64,000 nucleotides of DNA from Paucibacter aquatile (GCF_002885975.1 NZ_POSP01000003.1:2108001-2172000), one strand, 5' to 3'; counted from the stretch's first letter, positions 47,443 to 56,650 are shown. Notes: generated by a model not told the origin, from the sequence alone. Numbers and translations: made by a program.

Positions 47443-47767
47443 GATGCGTACTCCTGGACGACGCCCCCCCGCGCGGCCGAACGACAGCCAGGCAGCGCAC
47501 CGGGGGAGCATCAAGTTACGCAGACCGCCGGGGCGCGTCAGCCGGCACGAGACAGAGCTCGCAAATCCGCGGGTCAAGCGGCAAATCTCGGGGACAGTCG
47601 GTCAGGCCACCAAGGTCGTCCGTGCCGCGCCTGGTGGGTCGAAAGTCATGCAGTCACGCCGCGCAAAAAAGAAAGCCGCCGACGCGGTGCCCCGCGCGGC
47701 GGCCTCTTCTTTTTTGCTCCAGCTCGGGGCGATGTTCACTCGCCCCGGCCGGCTCAGTGCGTACGCT
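47443..47767 (-). terminator. Intergenic region with a bidirectional terminator after the mannose operon
   Basis: A GCCGCC/GGCGGC stem (47675-47680 with 47698-47703) with an inner GCGG/CCGC pairing is bracketed by six A (47665-47670) and six T (about 47710-47715), so it can stop transcription in both directions. It lies about 55 bases past the stop of the MFS gene, the last gene of the glycan operon. The rest of the 325 bases (47443-47660) shows no gene or repeat that I can support. Confidence 0.75.
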
Positions 47768-49024
47768 TCACTTGGCCGCGTACATGGACGCGTACTTGGC
47801 GCCGAAGTAGAGGATGAAGGCGTAGCAGGCGGCGGGCAGCAGGAAGGAGGTCTGCACGCCCATGGCATCGGCCATGGCGCCCTGCGCAAACGGCACCAGG
47901 GCACCGCCGACGATGGCCATGCAGAGGATGCCCGAGCCCTGGCCGGTGTGCTTGCCCAGGCCGTTCAGCGCCATGCTGAAGATGGTGGGGAACATGATGG
48001 AGTTGCACAGGCCCACGGCCAGGATGGCCCACATGGCCACACTGCCCTTGCCGAACACGGCCGCCAACACCAGGGCGATGGCCGCCAGCGAGTTGAAAGC
48101 CAGGGTCTTGCCCGGGCTGACCGTGCGCATCACCGCAAAGCCGATGAAACGGCCGATCATGGCGCCGCCCCAGTAGACGCTGACGTAATGCGCAGCGTCG
48201 CCATGCGAGAGGCCGGCGATGTGCGATTCACCGAGGAAGTTGACCAGGAAGCTGCCGATGCTGACCTCGGCGCCCACGTACAGAAAGATGCCGATGGCAC
48301 CCAGCACCAAGTGGCGGTGCGACCAGGCCGAAGCCTTGTCTTCCGCGCCGGTGCTGACGGTTTCGCTGTCGCTGATCTGCGGCAGCTTGGCGGCCCAGAA
48401 CAGCACGGCCAGCAAGGCCAGGGCCGCTGCCAGACCCAGGTAGGGGCCGCGCACCGTGGCCGCATCGGCCGCCGTGCCCACGGCCGACAGGATCAGCAGA
48501 CCGCCGACCGCTGGGCCGATGGTGGTGCCGAGCGAGTTGAAGGCCTGCGTCAAGGTCAGGCGGCTGGACGCCGTGCGGGCCGGGCCGAGCACGGTGACGT
48601 AGGGGTTGGCCGCCACCTGCAGCACGGTGATGCCCGAGGCCAGCACGAAGAAGGCAAACAGGAACAGGCCGTAACCGCTGGACGCCGCCGGGTAGAACAG
48701 CGCGCAGCCGCAGGCCGCGATCAAAAGGCCGGCGACCGCGCCCTTTTGGTAACCGATGCGGCGGATCAGCGCACCTGCTGGCAGCGAGACGATGAAGTAG
48801 GCGCCGAAGAAGCAGAACTGCACCAGCATGGCCTGCACATAGCTCAAGGTGTAGATGGCCTTGAGGTGGGGGATGAGCACGTCGTTGAGCGAGGTGATCA
48901 GGCCCCACATGAAAAACAGCAGGGTGACGATGACCAAGGCGCTGGTGTGCTGCCCGGGCTCGGCGCCGCTGCCTCCCTGGATGTCCGCCGCCTGAGGCGC
49001 GGTGTGGTGTGCCATGTTTGCCAT
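47768..49024 (-). CDS. FucP/GluP-type MFS sugar permease
   Basis: 418 residues with 12 predicted helices. FMWGLITSLNDVLIPHLKAIYTLSYVQAMLVQFCFFGAYF is the conserved start of the FucP (fucose/glucose/galactose:H+ symporter) family, and GAVAGLLIAACGCALFYPAA, ITVLQVAANPYVTVLG and RLTLTQAFNSLGT are further signatures. Placed last in an operon with alpha-mannosidases, mannose isomerase and kinase, it is most likely a mannose importer. Length is normal for the family. Confidence 0.9.
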   Translation of the reverse strand: MANMAHHTAPQAADIQGGSGAEPGQHTSALVIVTLLFFMWGLITSLNDVLIPHLKAIYTLSYVQAMLVQFCFFGAYFIVSLPAGALIRRIGYQKGAVAGLLIAACGCALFYPAASSGYGLFLFAFFVLASGITVLQVAANPYVTVLGPARTASSRLTLTQAFNSLGTTIGPAVGGLLILSAVGTAADAATVRGPYLGLAAALALLAVLFWAAKLPQISDSETVSTGAEDKASAWSHRHLVLGAIGIFLYVGAEVSIGSFLVNFLGESHIAGLSHGDAAHYVSVYWGGAMIGRFIGFAVMRTVSPGKTLAFNSLAAIALVLAAVFGKGSVAMWAILAVGLCNSIMFPTIFSMALNGLGKHTGQGSGILCMAIVGGALVPFAQGAMADAMGVQTSFLLPAACYAFILYFGAKYASMYAAK

Positions 49025-49112
49025 TGAATCTGTCTCCTGTTGTGGGTCTTGTCGGGTGTGGCTTGTGGTGTGGATCGCTGCGGGCTCCGAGCGCCAGGCT
49101 CGGAGCTGGGGC

Positions 49113-51590
49113 TCAGGGCTTGAGCCCTGCTGGCGCTTTCGGCAAATCGCGGGCGCGCGTGCCCCAACCTTGTGGGTCGGGCTGCGGGCTCAGCTTGAAG
49201 CTCAGGGTAGCACCCGACTGCAGGGCTTCCCATGAGAGCCATACCGGATGGTGTGCGCCACCCGCCCATGTGACGGCCTCGACAAAGCGGCGCTCGCCCG
49301 GTTTCGCCTCCGGCGCTTCGATGCGCAGGCTGCGGCCGCTGCTGCCAAGGTCGATCTCCGCACGGGCGAAGCGCGGCGCATGCAGCAGGAAGCGGCCGCT
49401 GCCCGGCATGTCGGGGTAAAGCCCCAGGGCGCTGAACAGATACCAGGCCGACATGGTGCCCAGATCGTCATTGCCGGTCACCCCGTTGGGCGCATTGCCG
49501 AACAAGGTCTCGGCGGCGCGCAGCACGGTGGCCGTCTTCCAGGGCTGGCCGATCAGGGTGTAGACCCAGGGCGCATGCAGATCGGGCTCGTTGTTCGGGT
49601 TGTAGCGGAACTGGCTGTAATAGCTGTACGGCCCCACCACCCAGGACTTGCGCACCGCGGCCGCCGGGTCGGCGAGCAGGGCCTCGTAGTCAAAGAAGTG
49701 GTCCAGACGCTGCGCCGCCCCCGCCGGGCCGCCCATGGCCGACACCAGACCGGGGATGTCCTGCGGCACCAGCCATTGGTACTGCCAGGCCGTGCCCTCG
49801 TGGAAGCCGCGCTCGGAGCGCGGGTCATAGCCGCCGTTCAGCTCGGTGAACCAGCTGCCGTCCGCACGGCGCGGGCGCGGAAAGCCGCGCTGGCCGGTGG
49901 GCGTATCCAGCACGCGCTCGTCCCAGATGCGGCGCCAGTTCAGGGCGCGCTGGGCCAGCACCTGGGCATCCTGCTTGTGGCCCAGGGCCTGGGCCATCTC
50001 GGCCAGGGCGCCGTCGGCCAGCGCGTATTCCAGCGTCGACGAGGCGCCGTGGTGCGGGTCCACATCCATGCCCTTGGAGACAAAGCCGCGGTCGTACTGG
50101 ACGAAGCCCTGCTTCAGATAGCTGGGGTTGCCCGCCCGCCCCTGTGCGCGGATGCGGTGCGGCGGCACGCCAAAGGCGTTCTCGCGCAGGGCAGCGTAAG
50201 CCTCGCGCTCGCGGCCCTTGAGCGCACCGAGGCGCCACAGGTCCACCAGGAAAGGCGTCACCGGGTCGCCCGTCATGATGTTGGTCTCGAAATTGGCATA
50301 GCCCCAGCGCGGCAGCCAGCCGCCCTGCTCACGGATCTTCAGCACCGAGTAGGCGATGTCGCGCGCGCGCTCCGGGCGCAACAGGGCCAGGAGCTGGTTC
50401 TGCGTGCGGTAGGTGTCCCAGAGCGAGAAGAACTCGTAGTAAGTCCACTCCTTGCCTTGATGCTTGGCGGTGTGGATCGCATCGTCATAGCCGCGGTAGC
50501 GCCCGTCGGCATCGCTGCCGGTCAGGGGCTGCAAGAGCGAGTGGTAGAGCGCGGTGTAGAACACGGTGCGGTCGTCCACGCTGCCGCCTTCGATGCGCAC
50601 ACTGCTCAGCTCACGCTGCCAGTTGGCCTCGGCCTTGGCGCGCATGGCGTCGAAGCTCAGCGGTTCGCCGCCCGGGGCCAGGCCTTCGGCGCGCAGATTG
50701 ATGCGGGCGCCTTCGGCATCGACATGCGAGATGGCGCTGACCGCCGTCACCGCCGACTTGCCGCCTTGCAGATCAAAGCTCAGCCAGGCGCCGTGCGGCC
50801 GCGCTTCGCCTTGGTGGCTGGGCCCCTTGGCGCCGGGCCAGGCGCCGGCGCCGTCCCAGATGCCATGGGCCACAAAAGGTCGGTCGAAAACCATGCGGAA
50901 CCAGGTGGTGTACTGAGCGCCGCCGCAAAAACTCTTGGTCGTGATCTTGCCTTCGATGCTGCGCTGGTCGTCCCCCACGCGCAGCTCGCTGCCGACCACC
51001 GAGTGCTTCTCGTTGGCCTGGCCCAGATTGACCAGCACATGGCCGGTGGGCGCGCCCGCGGCAAAGCGGTAGCGCTCGGCCGCCGCGCGGGTCAGGGCCG
51101 TGGCTTCGGCGGTGATGCCGCCGTAGCTGGTCAGCTGCACCTTGTAGTAACCGGCCTGGCCCACTTCGCCCGCATGTGTGTACTCGGCCGCGTAGCGCTT
51201 GTGGTCAAAGCTGCCGACCTTGGCCGTGTCGAAATCACCGCCCGGGGCGATGCGCCCCGTGACCGGCAGCACCGAGAGCTGGCCGCCCTGCTCCCAGCAG
51301 CCCGCGCCGGACAGATAGGAATGGCCGAAGCCGCGGATGCGGGTGTCGTTGTAGCGCCAGCCGGCGTAATGCTCGCCGGTCGGGCTGACCTGGATCATGC
51401 CGAAGGGCGCGGATGCACCGGGGAAGGTGTTGCCGTCGTCCTGGGTGCCGATGAAGGTGTTGACCGGCATGCTGCCCGCGCTGAGCGGGGCCGCCTCGGC
51501 CTGCGGCACGGTCGCTGGCAGCAGGTAGAAACCGGCCAGCAAGCCCAGCGTCGCAAGGCCGCGGGTTCTGAGGGGGTGGAAGGTGGCCAT
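49113..51590 (-). CDS. Secreted GH92 alpha-mannosidase
   Basis: 825 residues with a signal peptide (LATLGLLAGFYLLPATVPQAEA). The N-terminal beta-sandwich begins VNTFIGTQDDGNTFPGASAPFGMIQVSP, and the catalytic domain has WDTYRTQNQLLALLRP, GGWLPRWGYANFETNIMTGDP, HEGTAWQYQWLVPQD and NDDLGTMSAWYLFSALGLYPDMPGS, all hallmarks of family GH92, Ca2+-dependent exo-alpha-mannosidases acting on alpha-1,2, 1,3 or 1,6 linkages of N-glycans. The GH47 gene precedes it by 24 bases. It would release mannose outside the cytoplasm for uptake by the adjacent permease. Confidence 0.95.
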   Translation of the reverse strand: MATFHPLRTRGLATLGLLAGFYLLPATVPQAEAAPLSAGSMPVNTFIGTQDDGNTFPGASAPFGMIQVSPTGEHYAGWRYNDTRIRGFGHSYLSGAGCWEQGGQLSVLPVTGRIAPGGDFDTAKVGSFDHKRYAAEYTHAGEVGQAGYYKVQLTSYGGITAEATALTRAAAERYRFAAGAPTGHVLVNLGQANEKHSVVGSELRVGDDQRSIEGKITTKSFCGGAQYTTWFRMVFDRPFVAHGIWDGAGAWPGAKGPSHQGEARPHGAWLSFDLQGGKSAVTAVSAISHVDAEGARINLRAEGLAPGGEPLSFDAMRAKAEANWQRELSSVRIEGGSVDDRTVFYTALYHSLLQPLTGSDADGRYRGYDDAIHTAKHQGKEWTYYEFFSLWDTYRTQNQLLALLRPERARDIAYSVLKIREQGGWLPRWGYANFETNIMTGDPVTPFLVDLWRLGALKGREREAYAALRENAFGVPPHRIRAQGRAGNPSYLKQGFVQYDRGFVSKGMDVDPHHGASSTLEYALADGALAEMAQALGHKQDAQVLAQRALNWRRIWDERVLDTPTGQRGFPRPRRADGSWFTELNGGYDPRSERGFHEGTAWQYQWLVPQDIPGLVSAMGGPAGAAQRLDHFFDYEALLADPAAAVRKSWVVGPYSYYSQFRYNPNNEPDLHAPWVYTLIGQPWKTATVLRAAETLFGNAPNGVTGNDDLGTMSAWYLFSALGLYPDMPGSGRFLLHAPRFARAEIDLGSSGRSLRIEAPEAKPGERRFVEAVTWAGGAHHPVWLSWEALQSGATLSFKLSPQPDPQGWGTRARDLPKAPAGLKP

Positions 51591-51614
51591 CTGTTTGCGC
51601 TCCTGGGTGCGCGA

Positions 51615-53099
51615 TCAGCGCGCGGCCGCCGGAGCCTGCACCGGCGCCGACAGGCGCATCGGGTGGGCTTCGGTGTTGAAGGTCACGGCGTCAAAGTCCA
51701 GCGCCGATTTCGGCGAGAACAGAAGGTAGAAGTACTTGAAGGTCTCGGCGAAGAGGAAGCTCTCCATCGAGTCTTCTTGCACCTTGGTCCGCACATCCTT
51801 GAGTGCCGCATAGCCTGCTTCCGTGCGGCAGTGGCGCACGAAGTCCTCGAAGAACTCGCGGCCCATGGCGCGGTAACGGTTGTCGCCGGTGAGCTGGTGC
51901 AGGTAGTAGGCCGACTCGACGATCTCGGGCCGCAGCGCGTACTCGGGCGACAGCACCTTCATGGTCTTGTAGTCCATGGACTCGGGCTCGATGCCGTGCA
52001 GGCGCCACATGCGCAGGTTCGATTCCTGCAGCTTGCGGGCGCGCTTGAGATCACCCCCGATGGCCAGCAGGGCCGGCATGAAGGCATCCAGCGCGCCGTA
52101 CTGGGTCTTGGTGCGGCGGCCGGTGTTCATGTCGGCGTGGCCGTACCAGAAGCCCGTCTTGGTCTCGTCGCCCAGCACCTTGTTGACGCCGGCAATGCTG
52201 TGGTCCCACATGGCCTTGCACTCGTTGTCACCAAACAGGCGCCAGCATTTGTACAGGTACTCGTAGTAGGAATCGATGCCGCCGCCGATGTGGGCATCGG
52301 TGCGCTCCCAGCGACCGGTCTCGACGTTGATGGCCGAGCCGACCACGCCGTCCGGTGAGGCGCGGCGGTAGGTTTCCACCAGGGCGCGCTTGGCTTTCTC
52401 AAAATAGATCGGCTGGCCCGTCAGCTTGCTCAGCATGCCGAACTCGATGATCAGCGTGCCGGTCTCGGCCGGGTTGCTGATCGTGCCGCTGACCTTGCCG
52501 CTGCGCAGATTGACATGGGTGTAGGGCAGGCCGGTGGGCGACTCGAACACCGGCAGCAAGCGCTTGCCCAGGTCTTCCGCCTTGGCCAGCAATCGGGCAT
52601 CGCCGCTGAGCTGGTAGGCGGACACCAGGCCGCCGAGCAGGCGGATGGTGATCTCGAAGTTCTGCACCGAGAGGTCCTGGTCGAAGTTCAGCTGGCTGGC
52701 GATCAGCTCGCGCGCCTCGTCGGACTCTTCCTTCAGGCCCATCACCAGCAAGGTGCTGAGCGCATCGACCGGGGTCATCAGCAGCGAGCTCTTGTACCAG
52801 TTGTGGCTGCTCTTGCTCAGGGGCTTTAGGGCGTCCTGGCCCCAGGCGTACTGCTTGTAGCCGCGCCAGGCGTGGCGGGTTTCTTCCTTGACGCGCTGGG
52901 CCAGTTGGGCCGATTCGGCCTCGCTGACGGGCTTGAGCGCGGGCAGCGGCGCGGCCTGGGCCGAGGTGGCCAGGGTGGCCACGGCAGCCAGGCACAGGCC
53001 GCTGAGCGCGCGGCGCGCCGGAGCCGGAACCCAGGACGAGGAAATCGAGGGCAAAGAAATCGAGGACAAAGAAATCAAGGGCAAGAAATGGTGACTCAT
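51615..53099 (-). CDS. Exported GH47 alpha-1,2-mannosidase
   Basis: 494 residues from ATG 53099, overlapping the kinase stop by four bases. GH47 enzymes are typical of the eukaryotic ER and Golgi and trim alpha-1,2-mannose with inversion; bacterial members are uncommon. Signatures are GGLVSAYQLSGDARLLAKAEDLG, SPTGLPYTHVNL, RPEIVESAYYLHQLTGD, ESFLFAETFKYFYLLFS and the final FNTEAHP, whose Thr binds the catalytic Ca2+. The signal peptide core (SGLCLAAVATLATSAQA) is preceded by an odd extension made of three 15-base repeats (53041-53085) encoding ISLSS-type units. Position between kinase and GH92 genes fits glycan degradation. Confidence 0.92.
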   Translation of the reverse strand: MSHHFLPLISLSSISLPSISSSWVPAPARRALSGLCLAAVATLATSAQAAPLPALKPVSEAESAQLAQRVKEETRHAWRGYKQYAWGQDALKPLSKSSHNWYKSSLLMTPVDALSTLLVMGLKEESDEARELIASQLNFDQDLSVQNFEITIRLLGGLVSAYQLSGDARLLAKAEDLGKRLLPVFESPTGLPYTHVNLRSGKVSGTISNPAETGTLIIEFGMLSKLTGQPIYFEKAKRALVETYRRASPDGVVGSAINVETGRWERTDAHIGGGIDSYYEYLYKCWRLFGDNECKAMWDHSIAGVNKVLGDETKTGFWYGHADMNTGRRTKTQYGALDAFMPALLAIGGDLKRARKLQESNLRMWRLHGIEPESMDYKTMKVLSPEYALRPEIVESAYYLHQLTGDNRYRAMGREFFEDFVRHCRTEAGYAALKDVRTKVQEDSMESFLFAETFKYFYLLFSPKSALDFDAVTFNTEAHPMRLSAPVQAPAAAR

Positions 53100-54037
53100 G
53101 AGGGAACCTTGTCTTTCGCGTGCTGTTCTTGAAGCTGATCGAACAACTGGCCCATGGCCAGCGGTGTCGGTGGGGTGGCGCCCGACTGCAGGCAGGCGGC
53201 GGAGCCGGCGGCCAGGGCCGCATGCAGATGGGCTTGCAAAGGGCGATCGGGGTGGCGGCTGAGGCTGTAGAGCAGACCGGCGGCGCTGGCATCGCCCGCG
53301 CCCACCGTGTCCACCACCGCCACGGCCGGTGCTGTGGCGTCCACGCGCTCCTCGCCACGGTAGAGGCTGGCACCGTGGCCGCCGCGGGTCAGCAGGCACA
53401 GCGCACTGGGGTTGAGCGCGCGCAGGCGCTGCAGCGCTGCATCCAGTTCCAGCCCTGGGAACAAACCGCGCAAGTCGTCGTCCGAGACCTTGATCAGGTC
53501 GGCAACGGCGGCCATGCGATGGAGCGTCGGCGTGTAGCGTTCGTCCATCACCTTGCGGTAATTCGGGTCGTAGCTGATGGCCACGCCCTGCTCTTTCAAA
53601 TGCTCGGCCAGGGCAACCAGGCGGCCGGCCAGCGGCTCGCGCGCCAGGCTGATGCCGCCGAAGTGCGCCCAGCGCAGCTTGCGCGACCAGCCCTCGGGCA
53701 GGGCCGTGGGGTCGAAATAGAGGTCCGCGCTGTCGTCGCCGATGAAGAAGTAGCGCGGCGGCTCGCCCTGCTCCACCATGGCCAGCAGGGGCGAGCGCGG
53801 CGCGCGCTGCATCAGGCGCAGGTCCAGGCCCACGGCCTCGCTGGCGGCCCAGAGCTCATCGCCAAAGCGGTCGGCGCTGACGGCCCCGGCAAAAGCCGTG
53901 CGCTCGCCCAGCGCCGCCAGCGCACGCGCCACATTCCAGGTGGAGCCGCCCACGCGGGCCAGCCACTGCGCCCCACCCTGGTGGATCATGTCGGTCAGCG
54001 CCTCGCCGGCGCAGAGCATCAGCGGTGCGTCATGCAT
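53096..54037 (-). CDS. PfkB-family sugar kinase (fructokinase-like)
   Basis: 313 residues from ATG 54037. The start MLCAGEALTDMI, the GGSTWNVARALAALG motif, and the C-terminal signature VVDTVGAGDASAAGLL (Asp as catalytic base, anion hole GAGD) define the PfkB/ribokinase family and match fructokinases best. Together with the overlapping isomerase gene it would turn fructose into fructose 6-phosphate, completing mannose catabolism. It overlaps the AGE gene by eight bases and the GH47 start by four, a tightly coupled operon. Confidence 0.9.
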   Translation of the reverse strand: MHDAPLMLCAGEALTDMIHQGGAQWLARVGGSTWNVARALAALGERTAFAGAVSADRFGDELWAASEAVGLDLRLMQRAPRSPLLAMVEQGEPPRYFFIGDDSADLYFDPTALPEGWSRKLRWAHFGGISLAREPLAGRLVALAEHLKEQGVAISYDPNYRKVMDERYTPTLHRMAAVADLIKVSDDDLRGLFPGLELDAALQRLRALNPSALCLLTRGGHGASLYRGEERVDATAPAVAVVDTVGAGDASAAGLLYSLSRHPDRPLQAHLHAALAAGSAACLQSGATPPTPLAMGQLFDQLQEQHAKDKVPS

Positions 54038-55274
54038 GGCCTCGCTCCCCGGCCGCATCCGCAGCATCCAGCACCGCCACGATGTCATAGCAGGCACCCA
54101 TGGTGTGATAGTCCACCTTGCCGGCTGGGCTCTTCTCGTCGCTGTACTTGCGGTTCTGCGCATCGAGAATGCGCCACCAGGCGCCATGCTCGTGGTCGAC
54201 AAAATGCGTCCAGCTGTAGGCCCAGAGGCGCTCGTACCAGTCCCAGTAGAAGGGGTGCTTGGTGCGCTGGGCCAGCATGGCGGCGGCGGCCGCACTCTCG
54301 GCCTGCACCCAGAAGTACTTGTCCGCGTCGCAGATGTTCAGCTCGGGCGAGATGGAATAGCACAGGCCGCCATGCTCGGCATGCCAGCCCTTCTCCACCG
54401 CCACCTTGAACAGGCGCTCGGCCGTGGGCAGGGCCCAGCTCAGGTCGCGCTCCAGGGCGCCGCCCAGCGACTCCAGCTGCAGCAGCAGCTTTGCCCACTC
54501 GGTGAAATGGCCGGGCTGGTAGCCCCAGGGGCGGAACAGATTGGCCGGGTCCTCGATATTGAACTGCCAGTCGGGCTGCCAGTTGCTGTCGTAGTGTTCC
54601 CAGATCAGGCCGCCGCAGCGCTCGGCCTGGCGCTGGGTGATGTTGAAGGCCACGGTGTAGGCGCGCTCCAGATAACGCGTTTCGCCCGTGGCACGGTAGG
54701 CGGCCAGCAGCGCTTCGCAGGCATGCATGTTCGCGTTCTGGCCGCGGTAGCTGCCGCGCTCGCGCCAGTCGCGGCTGGCTTCGTCGGCGTAGAGGCCGGC
54801 CTCGGGCTCCCAGAAGCTGCGCTCCATCAGCTCGAAAGTCTCGGCCACCCAGGGCCGCGCCTCGTCCAGCCCGGCCATCAGCGCATGCGAGTAGGCCAGC
54901 AGCACAAAGGCCTGACCGTAGGCATGCTGGGTGCCGTCCAGCACTTCACGACCACCAGGGTGGCAGCGCAGCTGCCAGCTGTAGCCGCCAAACTCGGTGT
55001 CGCGGTGCGCCTCGCGCAGGAACTTCAGCGCATGGCGCAGGCCGTCCAGGTACTCGGGCTGGCCGAAATGGCGGTAGGCCATGGCGTAGGTGAACACAAA
55101 GCGCGTGCTGCTGACCAGATGGCGCTGCTCGGCGTCGTAGACCCGGCCATCGTCCTTGAAGAAGTGGTACATGCCACCGCTCCAGTCGATGCAGCGCGGG
55201 TGGTAGAAGCTCATGCTGTGCTGCGCATGGGCGAGCAGCACCGCCCGAGAGCGAAAGTCGGGGAGATTGGACAT
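54030..55274 (-). CDS. AGE-family epimerase/isomerase (probable mannose isomerase)
   Basis: 414 residues. The (alpha/alpha)6-barrel enzyme family of N-acylglucosamine 2-epimerase and YihS/mannose isomerase is shown by FYHPRCIDWSGGMYHFFKDDG, RHLVSSTRFVFTYAMAY, GGYSWQLRCHPGG, QNANMHACEALLAAY and HGAWWRILD. The His and Arg residues of the active site appear to be kept. In this operon the likely reaction is D-mannose to D-fructose, followed by the PfkB kinase; a different keto-aldose pair is possible. It is the first structural gene after lacI. Confidence 0.88.
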   Translation of the reverse strand: MSNLPDFRSRAVLLAHAQHSMSFYHPRCIDWSGGMYHFFKDDGRVYDAEQRHLVSSTRFVFTYAMAYRHFGQPEYLDGLRHALKFLREAHRDTEFGGYSWQLRCHPGGREVLDGTQHAYGQAFVLLAYSHALMAGLDEARPWVAETFELMERSFWEPEAGLYADEASRDWRERGSYRGQNANMHACEALLAAYRATGETRYLERAYTVAFNITQRQAERCGGLIWEHYDSNWQPDWQFNIEDPANLFRPWGYQPGHFTEWAKLLLQLESLGGALERDLSWALPTAERLFKVAVEKGWHAEHGGLCYSISPELNICDADKYFWVQAESAAAAAMLAQRTKHPFYWDWYERLWAYSWTHFVDHEHGAWWRILDAQNRKYSDEKSPAGKVDYHTMGACYDIVAVLDAADAAGERGHA

Positions 55275-55364
55275 GGTGGTGAATTGAAAAGTTAGAGGCG
55301 TGAGGCGGGTGTCGATCGCTTCATGGCCATGCCTTGCATGCTTGGGAATGGGTCCATGAATGAA

Positions 55365-56366
55365 TCAATCGTCACTGCTGCTTTCACGCACGATCATCTC
55401 GACCGGCAGAACCAGTTCGGTGGGGGGCTCATCGGGTTTGAGGCGCAGCAAGAGCTCCACGCCCGAGGCACCCAGCGCCTCCTTGTCCACATGCACCGTG
55501 CTCAGCGGCGGCACGGCCACGGCCGCGCTGCTGATGTCGTCGAAGCCGACAACCATGATGTCGTAGGGGATCTTCAAGCCTTCGTTGACGCAGGTCTTCA
55601 TCGCCACCAGGGCGGTGCTGTCGTTGTAGCAAAACACGGCGTCGGGCCGCTTGGGCAGGGCCAGCAGGCTGCGCATGGCCTCCATCACGCCCTCGTCGCC
55701 CTCGCCCATGGTGGGCACGATGACTTCGAGCTCGGGGTCGGCATGCACCTTGGCCTCGAACAGCGCCCGGCGGAACCCACGGATGCGCTGCTGGATGCTG
55801 TAGTGCGCGGGTGAGCCCGAGAGCATGGCGATGCGCCGCTTGCCATTGCGCAGCAGGTGCCGCGTGGCCAGGTAGCCGCCCAGCACATTGTCCGGGTTGA
55901 TCGAGGACATGCCGCGCCGGTTCATGTCCACCAGCACCATGGGCTTGCCCGTCAGCATCAGCGCGCTCAGCACCTCGGGCTCGAAGAAGCCGGCGCACAG
56001 AATGGCATCGGGCGCATGCACCCGCACCTGCTCCAGCACCGGCTCCGCCGGGCCCACGACGATGAAGGACAGCGCAATCCCCTCGCGCCGGCAGGCCGCC
56101 TCGGCGCCATGCAGCACCGGCGAGAAGAAAGGGCTGGACGCCAGCGTGTTGTGCTGGCTGTGCAGCAAAAAGGCGATGCGCCGGATGCGCCCCTTCTTCA
56201 GCTGCGAGAGGTCATAACCGAGCCGCTGCGCCGCCTCGCGCACCTTGTTGCGCGTCACCTCGGTCATGCCGGCCTGGTTCTTCAGCGCCCGCGACACGGT
56301 GCCGATCGACAAGCCCGTGGCCTCGGCAATGTCGCGGATGGTGACCCCGCTGCCGTTTCCGCTCAT
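55365..56366 (-). CDS. LacI-family regulator of the mannose/glycan operon
   Basis: 333 residues from ATG 56366 (MSGNGSGVT). The DNA-binding region VTIRDIAEATGLSIGTVSRALKNQAGMTEVTRNKVREAAQRLGYDL is a textbook LacI helix-turn-helix with hinge, and the rest is a periplasmic-binding-like effector domain (IRRIAFLLHSQHNTLASSPFFSP, AVFCYNDSTALVAMKT, VVGFDDISSAAVAVPPLSTVHVD). It is the first gene on the strand of the AGE-kinase-GH47-GH92-MFS unit, separated from AGE by 90 bases, and probably represses its own operon until a mannose-derived sugar binds. Confidence 0.92.
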   Translation of the reverse strand: MSGNGSGVTIRDIAEATGLSIGTVSRALKNQAGMTEVTRNKVREAAQRLGYDLSQLKKGRIRRIAFLLHSQHNTLASSPFFSPVLHGAEAACRREGIALSFIVVGPAEPVLEQVRVHAPDAILCAGFFEPEVLSALMLTGKPMVLVDMNRRGMSSINPDNVLGGYLATRHLLRNGKRRIAMLSGSPAHYSIQQRIRGFRRALFEAKVHADPELEVIVPTMGEGDEGVMEAMRSLLALPKRPDAVFCYNDSTALVAMKTCVNEGLKIPYDIMVVGFDDISSAAVAVPPLSTVHVDKEALGASGVELLLRLKPDEPPTELVLPVEMIVRESSSDD

Positions 56367-56502
56367 GCCGGCACTCCGGGTTGCCGGAGCAGGCAAGACG
56401 GCGCGCCGATCGGCGCTGCGCGAACGCGCAACAAGCCCAGCAGCGGCGGTTCTGAAATCTTCTTCAGCAGCAACACGGTGTCTCCGGTGTTCTCGGTCTT
56501 GG

Positions 56503-56533
56503 GTTTAATAAACGCATCATCGTGCGCTTGCAA
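56503..56533 (-). promoter_or_regulatory. Predicted promoter of the lacI-led operon with overlapping operator
   Basis: On the minus strand a TTGCAA -35 (56528-56533) and TATTAA -10 (56505-56510) are spaced by 17 bases. The palindrome GTTTAATAAAC (56503-56513) covers the -10. The promoter would give a leader of about 130 bases before the LacI ATG. An operator over the -10 is the usual place for a LacI-type repressor. Confidence 0.5.
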
Positions 56534-56639
56534 GGCGCGGGCGAAGGCACTTCACCCGGCTTTGTTCATGGGTGATGTTTATATCCAGGGCTTTTTTGAG
56601 CGTCAACCAAAGCGACGGAAGACAGGTGTTTTTAGCGCG

Positions 56640-56650
56640 GTTTACTAAAC
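56640..56650. promoter_or_regulatory. Second GTTTANTAAAC operator candidate
   Basis: GTTTACTAAAC repeats the first palindrome with one central change, 137 bases upstream of it (about 13 helical turns centre to centre). This spacing would place both sites on the same face of the DNA and allow a loop between LacI dimers. The remainder of the 583-base gap (56367-56949) has no gene that I can support; a short A/T-rich section (about 56565-56660) surrounds this site. Confidence 0.45.

Noticed and set aside
49248..52358. 1036-codon open frame on the plus strand opposite the GH92 and GH47 genes
   Set aside because: It crosses two unrelated genes, encodes His/Gln/Val/Gly low complexity, and has no start signals.
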